Positions 22,953-33,700 of a stretch of DNA of 64,000 nucleotides are shown piece by piece. Positions within the stretch are counted from its first letter, which is position 1. Every line of letters starts with the position of its first letter. The stretch lies in NCBI GenBank assembly GCA_037127255.1, contig JBANSL010000017.1, positions 66,819,857 to 66,883,856 on the forward strand, given 5' to 3'. A program made the position numbers and the translations under genes. The DNA is from Persicaria tinctoria. Taxonomy: Eukaryota > Streptophyta > Magnoliopsida > Caryophyllales > Polygonaceae. The notes beneath the pieces are model-generated. The model was given only the letters and a program-made list of their open reading frames with translations, was not told where the DNA came from and ran no database searches.

Positions 22953-23436
22953 GTATCATGCAACTTTACTTTGCTCATGACATATTGACTTAAAGAAAAT
23001 TTTTAAATTTCACAAAATTCATTTTATTTGAGTTTCAATTGAGCCGAGCCGAGCTTTGAATCAAGCATAAAAATGTGATCATAATCAACTCATTTTGTAA
23101 ATGATGCTCGAGTCGAGCTTTTATTGAGCAAAACTCGAGTCAAGCTCTAGCTACTTAGCTCATATAACAACTATAATCTTAACTTAATGTTTATTATATT
23201 GCGTTTTCTATACTTATTTAGTTTTTTTTCCGGATATTTCATTTATATATTTATATTTCGTTTTTTAGGCAGAAAAAAATAATGTTGTATTATCATAAAC
23301 TAATGACATTTTATCTTAAAATAACATCATTTATTATCGTATTATATATAATTATGTCAATTTAATCTAAAACTATATCGTACATGTATTAATATTGTGC
23401 CCCCTTCGAAATTTTTCTATCTCCGCCTTGAATTGG

Positions 23437-23525
23437 TAAATAAAGAGCGGCCATTCCGGGGTTCGAACCGGGGACCTATGACTATTATCCATAAGTCCTT
23501 TCCGGTGAGCCATTCCGGAATGGTA
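23437..23525 (-). repeat. tRNA-derived SINE-like head
   Basis: On the minus strand a box A-like TGGCTCACCGG is followed about 35-40 bases later by a perfect box B, GGTTCGAACCC, within a tRNA-like layout flanked by two CCGGAATGG copies. No clean anticodon arm or acceptor pairing was found, and an (AAT)n run sits at the plus-strand right edge. A tRNA-derived SINE head or tRNA pseudogene is more likely than a working tRNA gene. Confidence 0.5.
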
Positions 23526-23576
23526 AAAACGTAACAATGAAAAAAATAATAATAATAATAATAATACAGTATAGTA

Positions 23577-23872
23577 CTCCCTCCGTCCAAGAATAGATGG
23601 CCTTTTAAGCCTCGAAATTTTGTCGGAAATACATGGACTTTTAGATGTGTAGGTAGTAATTATTACCTCTAAAGTACATTTTTTTTACTTTGTTAAAATA
23701 AAGAAAACTCTTGAAAAATTAAAGAAAACTCTTTAACTTCCAATCTCTATTTTTTTACTTTGTTAAAATAATGATGAGGGAGTACTAATGATGAGGAAAA
23801 TTAAGAGGTAAAATAGGTTCCTGAATTCGGATGCACGAGTCTAAAAGGCAATGTATTTTTGGACGGAGGGAG
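23577..23872. mobile_element. Stowaway MITE
   Basis: 296-bp element with terminal inverted repeats CTCCCTCCGTCC/GGACGGAGGGAG and TA on both sides, the target duplication of Tc1/Mariner-derived Stowaway elements. No coding capacity. Confidence 0.93.
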
Positions 23873-24143
23873 TATATATTAGGTTTTTTTTAAGAGCCTA
23901 CTCAAATTGGGCCTCTAGGCCGTGCTAGATTCCTATATATTGGGCGGTATGCAGGACAAACCGGCCGTATTTTAGTCAATTAAAAGACCTCATTAAAGTA
24001 ACTACGTAGTGGTAACTACAAAATTCCAATTGATTAAACAAATTAAATGCATCACAAAAGGCAGAACACTCAACATTTGAAACTAACTTTAGGTGGGAGC
24101 TATGCACCTACATATATGAATCTCCTAACCCACTTTGTATTTT

Positions 24144-25377
24144 CGGAATTTTTGCCAAATACCCTTGAGGTTAAGGCTAATTCGCGTAGTGTACAAAAGT
24201 TTGACATATTTCGTCAGACGCCCCTGAGGTTTTCATTTTTTTCGCCAAATACCCCTGAGGTTTATACTTTTTCGCCAAATGCCCCTCTGTCGAATTTATT
24301 AACGTTTTTTTATTGAAAAATAGTACAATTCCCCCAATATGGCGCATATTTTTAATAAAAATAAAATTTTCTAAGTATAAAAAATTACTATGATAAATTT
24401 AAATAAGATATTATCAAACGTCAACATAAAATACAAAAAAAAAGATTTGATAATTAAGTAAAAAATAATTAAAATATTTATGAAAAATGTGTAAAAATTA
24501 CATGAGTTTAAGATTTAAGTAAAATATTTGATTGGGTTAAAATCCTAAAATAAAAATGTTTATAACACCTAATAAAAAATGATTATTAATTAATATTTAG
24601 ATATAACTAGATTGATTAAAGAAACGTGTACAAATTTCATTAGTTTGATTTTTTTTTTCAAGGTTCGGTTGATTGGGAGGAAATTGTGAAATTAAAATTA
24701 TTATGTCATCTAAGAAAAAATATTTCTCATTTAACAATTAGAATAGATAAATCTCATTGGTTAAAAAAATGTTTAAAAAATTTATTATTTGAAAATTTAT
24801 GTAGATTAGGTTGATTGTGTGAAATTCCAAAAATTAAGATTATTATATAAAAAATAGTTTTCATTGTACACACACAAAAAGAGAGATTAATTGCTTTGAA
24901 AAAAAAGAATTCATATATTTGGAACTATGTATTTTAAAAAAAAAACGTTTTGAATTAATCTCATTGTTTAAATAAATAGCATGAAATGATATTGTGTAAT
25001 TAATACATAATGAAATAATACTGTATAGTTAATTTTAACTTTATAAAAAAAAGTTTTGAATTAATTCAATTGATTAAAAAATGTAATATGATATGGTATT
25101 GTGTATATAATATTAGATAATTTAATTACCCTAATTAAATAATATTGTTCAAATAATACCTTACAAAAACAATAATGAAATAATATTTTCTATTCTTTTT
25201 ATTTTCAATAAAAAAATGTTAACAAATTCGAAAGAGGGGCATTTGGTGAAAAAATAAAAACCTCAGGGGTATTTGGCGAAAAAAATGGAAACCTCAGGGG
25301 CACCTTGCGAAATATGTCAAACTTTTGTACACCACGCGAATTAGCCTTAACCTCAGGGGTATTTGGCGAAAATTCCG
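24144..25377. mobile_element. Long-TIR Mutator-type non-autonomous element
   Basis: 1234-bp element whose first about 175 bp (24144-24320) is the reverse complement of its last about 175 bp (25201-25377). The arms contain repeated GGGGTATTTGGCGAAA-type motifs. The ends are CGGAATTTTTGCC and GGCGAAAATTCCG, flanked by a perfect 9-bp direct repeat TTGTATTTT (24135-24143 and 25378-25386). Long terminal repeats with a 9-bp duplication define Mutator-like elements. The interior is AT-rich and has no transposase, so it needs an autonomous partner. Confidence 0.92.
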
Positions 25378-25387
25378 TTGTATTTTC

Positions 25388-26380
25388 TACTAATATTGAT
25401 AAATAAATGATTACACAAAGAAACTTTTTTTTTTTAAATAAACGTACGAGTGTGTTTCAATTGGAATGCATTTCTATCTATAATCTATAAAAAAAAATAA
25501 ATTTAAAACTATCTATTGCATGAGACATGAATACATATAGTTAAAATAATAAGTTATCTGAGGCTTTTATTATATATAATATAAGATCAAATCATTTATA
25601 TATGCCTATAAAAATTAAATAATCAATTATATTATCTAAGGTCTGACCTTTGATTTATTTTAGAATCATAGAATTAATAAAATAGTATTGATGCTAAATT
25701 TATTTAAATTCAATTTTTTAAGAATATATATGTATGTATTATAATACGTAACAATTCAGAAGTATTAAAATAAATTAATTAACTGATTGAGTGGGTATTA
25801 ATATTAAATTTATTTACATTAAAAAACTGCACACAAACATAATCCATAGATAAATCATTTCTTTATTTCCGATCATTTAAGTAGAGAAATTAAGCACAAA
25901 TTAAACCAAGGAAATAGGAACAAGGGTGCACCAAGAATTTCTTTTAGCCAACAAATTAATTAACCTACCTGACTTTAGAACTCACCTAATCAAAATAAGT
26001 TAGATAAACTATCTTTGGAAGTATGTGCTGTAGTTTATGGACGATCACTTCTTTGTGAGAATTAATATATAAGATCAATATAGTACAATTTAAAGATTTT
26101 TTAACCTTGTTTCTTAACCTATATCATTAAGACACGTGAAAGAACAGTTGATTTTTTTTCAATATAACTAGAATATGTAATTCTTTTCAATATAACTAGA
26201 ATATATAATTCGAGTTCAAATATCTTGAGTTTGAAAAAATTTCTGGATCTTCTTTAGAAGGCTATGACGTCCGACTCAAGTTCCCCCAATGCAGAAAAAA
26301 GAGAAGGATAAGAAATCATAATCAATTGGTTTGTACTTAGCTTGATACTTAACCGTTACGATAGGCTGGCTCGGCCACCA
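25388..26380. other. AT-rich intergenic DNA
   Basis: No coding signature. A short direct repeat (CAATATAACTAGAATAT, about 26160-26200) is the only structure noted. Confidence 0.5.
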
Positions 26381-27200
26381 TACACCTTGGAATAAAATCG
26401 GCCATCCCAGACCGCGTCAAAGGGGATGAGCCTATTAGGTCAACGCAAACATCCAACCCTGGCCTTCATCCCATACATGCATAAAGAAGTATGTCTGCGG
26501 GTCGAAGGGATTTTCCGTCTCCCCCACACAGGTCAATATCAACCTCTTTACCAACTGAGATCCCAGAACGAAAACAAACATTCACCTAAGTGTCACGAAC
26601 AACATTATGTGATGTTTAATCCCCATAATGCATGCACACAACACAACATGAAATGTTTCCCTCAAATACCTTGGAGAGCAGAACAAGGCTCCGAAATGGA
26701 AAACAAAGGGATGTCTAATCGATAGCACAACACGCAACGATCGATACGTCTTACCATTCATAGTTTAACCCAAACCTGAGATTGAGACAGCCCTAAGCCA
26801 ATCAATAGCACGATCTCCATGATGAGAACTCGACAAATCCATCTGACGCGGTGATAAAGAAAACATATTCTCTGCATCTTTCGTAATCCATGTGAAATAT
26901 ATATATGTCTGTCAATTTCTTCATGAGTTTGGAGGCAATAATCTCACTGGGATTACTCAAAATATCACCCCCTACTTTTGTGTTGAAGACACACACGGCG
27001 TTATCGAAGGCATATCTAGATGTTATGACATTAGCATGTTGGAGTAGCTTATTCTGCAAGTCAGCATATTGCAAACGTGAAGCGATAAATGCATAAAGAA
27101 AGCGTCACCTGCAAAATAAACACTGAGGCCCTCAAACCTGAAGGGCAACGTGGCGAGCCTACATTACCAATTGTCAAAACCCGGCCGAGTAGCAGTGATG
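26381..27200. other. Unassigned island of balanced base composition
   Basis: This stretch has markedly higher GC than its flanks and open frames on both strands (plus 26426-26725, 99 aa; minus 26802-27074, 90 aa). I recognise no family in either frame. No LTR, terminal repeat or target duplication was found. It may be a relic of a gene or transposon. Confidence 0.35.
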
Positions 27201-27421
27201 ATATACAATTACATTTTCTACTTTTCTACAATATATAGGATAGAATTACATTGAGACAATATACAATTTTCTACTTTTTTATTATTATTTTTTAACATTA
27301 TAGTAACAGTTACATTTTGATTTCTTCGATTTTGATAAACGTTTACTTTTGAAAATTTTTGGAAACTCATCTTCTTGTTCATGTTCTTTTTAGGAAAAAA
27401 TTAATATGGGTAGGTTCAACT

Positions 27422-27590
27422 GGATGTAAATCCTCCGATCCTGTACGTCCTCCTCTCCTATCTCCTCTCACATAAATTTTTCTTTTTTTAAATTCTTTTA
27501 ATCATTTTTTTTAATTTAATTAATTTTTTATTTTTCTTTTAAGTTGGAGTTTGTGAGGGGGACGGGGAAGGGGACAAAGGATTTGCCTCC
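27422..27590. mobile_element. Small Mutator-type MITE
   Basis: 169 bp with ends GGATGTAAATCC and GGATTTGCCTCC (imperfect inverted repeats) and a perfect 9-bp flanking repeat GGTTCAACT (27413-27421 and 27591-27599). Pyrimidine-rich left and purine-rich right subterminal parts surround a T/A core. A relative lies at 61084-61294. Confidence 0.8.
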
Positions 27591-27602
27591 GGTTCAACTT
27601 TA

Positions 27603-27883
27603 GGTTGTGTTTGGATTCCTATTGAATTATGTTTATAATGCAAATAAATAAGGCGGTGTTTGGTAATCACAATTTTTAAGGTGTTTAAATGAAAAGTGTA
27701 TTTGGATTCCACGATGTATTAATTGTAACACAATAATTTTATCTCGATTTATGTGATTATTTGGTTAAATTACTTTTTCATCTCTATTTTTACGAGATTT
27801 TTACTTGTACAGTCAAACGCTCACACAAAACGAGGTAAAATAATTGAATTATAATTAAAATGCAATATAATCCAAACACACCC
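27603..27883. mobile_element. Tourist (PIF/Harbinger) MITE
   Basis: 281 bp bounded by GGTTGTGTTTGGAT and ATCCAAACACACCC, with TTA on both sides (27600-27602 and 27884-27886). A 3-bp TTA duplication and G-rich terminal repeats are typical of Tourist elements. Begins four bases after the end of the preceding MITE. Confidence 0.85.
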
Positions 27884-27886
27884 TTA

Positions 27887-29329
27887 ATTACCATCACTAG
27901 GAATCTAGGATTATAGATGTATGATCAACGGTAGCTTACAAATCACTCACCAATATTATGAACAAAAATTAAACACACAACATTTTTAATAGAAATATTT
28001 ATATATTTTTTAATAGATATATTGGTTAGTATGTAGTGAGAATGTGAGATAGATTATAAAGAGAAAGTTAGATGGACATCTAGTCATGGAAGACGATGCA
28101 AATCTATCATTTATCAACTATGAATATAAGTGGAGACAAGTTGTCTAACAATCATATACTTAAACAAATTAATAATTAATTAATCAAAAGAAATAATATT
28201 TAAACTATGTTAAAACAAATATTGATTACTTCATCCAAAGATTTGCAAAGATTATAGATCGCAATCAAATTGAATGGACTGATTTAAGGACTTGACTAAT
28301 CCAGTTAAGCATGTGGTTGTCTTCCAATCTTTCATCATGCATGAAATCAGTATTTTTCTCTTTACTTGATTGCTTGTATTAGTTCATTTAGTTGTATGAG
28401 TTCTATTTAGTGACACTTGTAGAATTTTCGTAGGGTGGGCAGAATTTTTATTTTAGCGAATATTTTTTTTCGGTATATATAATGAAATTTGTTTAAATAA
28501 ATATTAAAAGAAAATCATAAATTATGGTTTAAATATGACATTTTTAATGCAAAAATTCATACAATAAAACTAATATTATATATATATATATATGTGTGCG
28601 CGCGCGTGCGTGTTTGTATAGCATGATGAATATTGTTTTGAAAAATATTAAAAGAAAGTTATAATTTTTTAAAATCGTGCCATTTTTAAATGGAAAAATT
28701 GATAGTAATGAAAAATATCACAAAAAAAAAAACATAAATTCTTGTTTAAATGTGACATTTATAGTAATAAAAAAAATTAGATGAATAAAAATCAATTGAT
28801 TTTTTAATATATATGTAGCAAAATGAATACTTTTGTGAAAAATATTTAAATAAAACTATAAAATATGATTTAAATATGTCATTTTTCATTGAAATTTTTT
28901 ATTATGAATGAAAAGTATTTTAAAATAGTAAACAATAAAATTTGAACCCTTGAAATCTTATATTAATCACTCTTAATTTCCATTCCTTACCAACTAGACA
29001 TTACTTATACTACAGTTCTTTTTATGAGCAAAAAAAAAATACTACAGTTCTTTTACCAGAGGGGGAGGCAACCGGCGCCACCCCTGGTTCTATCCATTTC
29101 AATATTTCACACATTAAACATAATTAGAAATTTCTGATTTAATTGTAATTGTGCTACTCGTGTCCATTTAAATCCAATGGTGTGTAAAAAAGAAATTGTA
29201 TTTCAATGGTGTGTAAACAATGCACATTTCAACAATAGAGCAAATTACTAAAAAGTGATGTGTATGTTTACACATCTTGTGCAAATGTGGATATTTTACA
29301 CAAAACCATTGTGGATGGTTATGAGTTTG
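27887..29329. other. AT-rich intergenic DNA
   Basis: No gene supported. Includes a TA/TG/CG microsatellite at about 28577-28615 and several AT-rich imperfect repeats containing ATATGACATTTTT-like motifs between 28440 and 28900. Confidence 0.5.
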
Positions 29330-29600
29330 AGCCAAACTCGAGCTTAACACTTCTACTATTTTACCCCGTCGTCCTAGTCCTACATACATTTATGAATTCA
29401 AACAAGCTTATAATTAAATGAGCAAAAACAAGCTAGACCAAGCAAAACAAACTCGAGCTCGAGCTTGTGGAAACCTCCCGAAATGAATTTGAGCATAAAA
29501 CGAAGCTCAATTCCGAAATCTAATTCAACTAAATTAAAAACGATATGAGAATGAGCATATTAAAATGTGACTCATTCTACTCAAATAACAACCTAACTCA
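29330..29600. mobile_element. Decayed CGAGC-type hAT relic
   Basis: GAGCC/CGAGC-type repeats at both ends (AACTCGAGCTCGAGCTTG near 29450) and a right end reading ATAACAACCTA, matching the terminal repeat of the family at 61-64 kb. The left end and target duplication are not clear. Confidence 0.5.
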
Positions 29601-29736
29601 CTAATAAGATGTGACATAGAATGCTATGCATTGCATTCTTACATTAAAGGTCTATAGTTCAAATAACAACCTAACTCGCTAATAAGATGTGACATAGAAT
29701 ACTATGCATTGCATCCTTGCATTAAAGATCTATAGT
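29581..29736. repeat. 78-bp tandem duplication
   Basis: 29581-29658 is repeated at 29659-29736 with a few substitutions. The unit covers TCAAATAACAACCTAACTC through GGTCTATAGT and so includes the right end of the hAT relic. Confidence 0.9.
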
Positions 29737-29739
29737 TCA

Positions 29740-30720
29740 AATCTTGACAAGACGATTGAAATGACTTATTTTTGTTAAATTAAAACACGATGAATTTCCA
29801 TGTTAAATATTTCGATAAATAACTTTATATTCTTTTAAATAAAGAGTTTGTTTTAGACTTATAATGCACCACCTTCCAAGCAAACCCAAAAATTAGAAGT
29901 AAATCAAGTTTGATAGGATAAAATATTGTTTAGATTTATGATGGATAAGGCCTCGTTTGGCACCACCAGCTTACTCCTAGTCAGCACAAATAAGCCATCA
30001 ACACATTTCGAGAACGAACCCCAAGCTTGACATCTTCAAACTTATGAAAGCATATTAATTTAAATGGCAAATGGTTTGTCAACCAGCTTACCTCAGGTAT
30101 CCTTAAAACCTGCACTGCAAGATGCCTTGCAAATAAAATGTTGATATGGACAGCCCTAACCATCAATGGTTGCCAATTTGGAACTTTTCCAAAATTGACA
30201 GAACTGCCAAATTATTATATACACAGTTTTAAACCAATCTAATACAGTAGCTCTATTGAAAATTCAACATGGAGACGAAAATTAGATGATGTATTTATTA
30301 GGATCCGTCGCCATTGTACTAATCGAAAAGGGCAAGGTAACCATACAATGACTTGTGAAATCATTTCTCAGCTTCTGAAGAATCTAGTAATGTACAGAGT
30401 CTTCACAGGAAAAGATACAACATTTCAGAGGTTCTAATAATCGATGAACTTTTTATACGAGTTTACATAATTTACTCGCAAAATGAATTCTATGCTATAA
30501 GAGTCAATGAATCACAGTGAATCCCATCCAAAGGAAAGAAGAAGACTCGGGATAAAAAATAGAATACAGACCCCAGAAAAACTCGGACAGGAGTTTTGGA
30601 CAAAGTTTCACTCCCAAGCTTGTCTAGCCAAATAGAGGAAAAGGCCACTTACCCGGATGCTGAAGACAATGGAAGGCGAAGAGGTTGTTTGGTGAAAGAC
30701 TGGAAAATTTTGTGGTGAGA
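29740..30720. other. Intergenic DNA and probable 3' UTR of the DnaJ gene
   Basis: 29740-30300 shows no gene. About 30320-30721 is less AT-rich, directly downstream of the DnaJ stop codon, and probably holds its 3' UTR. The polyadenylation site cannot be fixed. Confidence 0.5.
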
Positions 30721-30721
30721 G

Positions 30722-33700
30722 TCATGCAGGCTTTTTATCGGATCTATTGAGATTGAGATTGAACCACTTCTTCCTGCTCGCTTTATCTTTTCCATCAGAT
30801 CCACCTTCTTCCCCTGGACTGTCTGCCTTTGCATCTTCACCAGGAGCCTTGCTGGTGCTCCCGTTAGCGGTGACATTGGCTGGCTTCACAACAGTGAATG
30901 TAGAATGTATGCTGTCTCGTTGTTTCAGCAGTTCATCAACCTGTTTTTGGAAAAGAAAGGACACAACTGGTTAAGGAATAGCTACAACGTCGAACACAGA
31001 GACTGTAGAGAGGGCAAAGATGACATACAGTCTGTTTTTCTACGTTGTATCTGTTGGTAACTTCCTGGAAACGTGCCAGGGCCTGTAAATTAAGACGATA
31101 AACATTAAACAAAGGCAACTCAAAGGTAAGCTCTAATAGTTTGCATCCCGAGTGTTATACGCCTTCCTGAAAACCTTTGTGGTTTTATGACCACCTAGTC
31201 TTCATCCCGAAATTCATGCTACTACTGTCAAGTACGGAGTAAATATCAATATACCTTTCTGTATTCGACTTCAAACTGACGCAACTCATTTCTCTTTCTT
31301 AATATTTCTGCTTCGATGTCTTTCAACTTCTGTGTTGTTTCTTCATATGTCTTTGCACAAAGTGCCTCTATTGTGTAGCTCGCAGGCTTGAAAAAATTAT
31401 CCCCTAAGAATATCTCACAAGGGATTACATAAGATAAGAAATTACCACAAACACTACTACCAACAGAGAAGAATCACTTAAGTTTTGATAGCGAAACCCA
31501 GCTCACCATAAACAGCAAATATATGTGTCCCTGCCTTCAGCTCCGAAACTTCACAAGGTTGTAAGCCCTCCAATCTTTTGAAGAAAGCAGCTTCAGGATC
31601 CTTCGCCATTGCCAACTGCTTAACCGTAAACAAGCTTCAACTCCCAGTTTTCTCAGGATAAGGGAGTAATATAGATTTGAACACAATATCTAAAGAGGAT
31701 AAATCAGGGATACAAAGATGATAAACTTCACATACCGCATTAACAGTAGTATCTAATCTGTACACTTGAAAATGTAAGAAATACATCCCTGCTGACGTAA
31801 CTTTTCCGGTCTTTTCACTGTCCTCCTACATTAGCAGGATGGAAACAAACAACAAATTAAATTACAAAAGCTTCAGCACTATACAATATAAAAGCCTTGA
31901 TAATTTTGTGGTAGTAGAAAGACCACCTAAATAAATATGTTCAAAAATAGAGTATTGTTATGAGAAAACCCTCTGCTCCACATCAAATATATCCCACTAA
32001 ATCGACTGTTGCATGTGAAATGTGAACACTGAACACCATAGCATAAAAATTTTGTTATTAACACACAAAAAAACTGTTTTGCTGGATTTATATATAATAG
32101 TCCTAATCAAATACGATTTCCATTTACTGTAAGATTAGTAAACCCATAGAAGTACCCAGTCAGAAATGTCGATGAAAATTTTGAATGCACATTAGATTAG
32201 CTAACAAAACAGATCAGATCAGATCAGATCAGGGGATCTCTTAGCTTACAAGCACCAAAATGATGCATTTCTAGAGTGAGCAATACAACAAGAGTGATGT
32301 CTCCTTGCAAGGAAGGGCAAGGATGCAACAGGGAAAATGCAAGAAACTAGCAGCAGGATCCAAAATTGGTTAACAGAAAACCATATGTTCATGCTCAAAT
32401 TGATTCCCATAGACTAAGTAACAAAAAATGATAACATTGATAACTTGATAAGACGCCACAGTTACACTGTTCATTAATCACATACATTTAACTTGATCGA
32501 ACATTCAAAGTTCGCAAGTCATCATATAGATTTTCCATAGTGAAGTACTGAAGTGGATATATTATTCAATCAGATAAACATAGATGTAAAATCACAACTG
32601 TATATTTCAAAGCCTCCACTAGCATCTGTGAACATAAGTGAAGTTAACAATTCCAAACAAAAAAGTACACATGGTCACCACTCTAAGGGAAAACTAGATC
32701 ATTACATGCAAAAATCATGGTTTGCAATTCCATACAGGTTTCAAAACCCAACATTAGATACAGAGGAGTTGTCAAACAAGCATGGAGGCAATTGAATGAT
32801 ATAAGCAGCAAAAGAAGAATCTTAGATGTAGAAGCTATGATGCTGGAAGTATTGAGTAGAGATTTGATGTTAAGAGGAGAAAGGATGGAAATAGGTGAAA
32901 AAGATATAGAAGGGATTAGGGAAGCAATAAATAGAGATAGATTGAAATGAGCTCCTGTGAGAAAGAAAGAAATAAAAACTGTATAATATAGTAAACCAAT
33001 TCAGAATCAGGGCTAACCGCTCTGGAGGGGGCCTGAATTGGTTGCAGGTTGGTGTAGTGACGACAGATTTAATTCAAATCAGAGATGTGCACAAATAATA
33101 AATAAAAGATTTGGTGTTTTGCGAGCAGAGAATACTAACGATGGAAACCTGCAGACAGAGTAGTGGTGAAGATAGGAAAAGACTGGCAGCAATTGAGCAT
33201 AGCAGATTAGCAGCAGTGTTACTGTCATGGGGTTATAGGGAGTAATGGTAGCCACAAGGATGGGGATCGATTTCAAACCAATTTTAGGAAAATAGTATAG
33301 GGAAACAGAAAGGGGATTATAAGAAAAGGTAATAGTCCCAAACTCATTTCCATTGCCAACACCATTTACTGTTTTCAAGCACCCAATTATAAAAAGTAAA
33401 TGAATGCAACAAGTAATAGTTTATCCTGAAGGCAAATTAAAGACCAAACATATAGAAGTATAGCTGAAAAGAAAGATTGGACTCCTGAAATAATCTTTCA
33501 AAAAATGCCCAAATAATGTTAGTTGTTTTTGTCAAGCTAGGGTAAGTCCAGCCTCATTGCACATGATTCACTTGAAAGTAAATGGAAGTGCTAGGGCAAC
33601 CAGTGTTTAAAAAGGCGAGGCCAAAGCGCGCTTAAGCCCTAGGCTAGGGCGCACATGTGTCGCCTGCCTTGGCAAAGGCGCACCCAGGGTGGAAAAGATC

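Larger units (their letters stand above)
17544..23175. mobile_element. CGAGC-type non-autonomous hAT, split by a Gypsy insertion
   Basis: Left end TAGGGTTGTTAT, right end ATAACAACTATA, both flanked inward by CGAGC/GAGCT repeats (17566-17700 and 23040-23160) like those of the intact family members at 61453, 61972 and 62698. The flanks ATGTTAAG and ATCTTAAC agree at 6 of 8 positions, a decayed 8-bp target duplication. Without the Gypsy insert the element would be about 0.38 kb, the size of its relatives. Confidence 0.7.

Noticed and set aside
23437..23525. Functional tRNA gene
   Set aside because: Boxes are present, but I could not draw a clean acceptor stem or anticodon arm.
32553..32950. Two plus-strand frames within DnaJ intron 6
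   Set aside because: Intronic, antisense to the gene, with no domain and no promoter signal.
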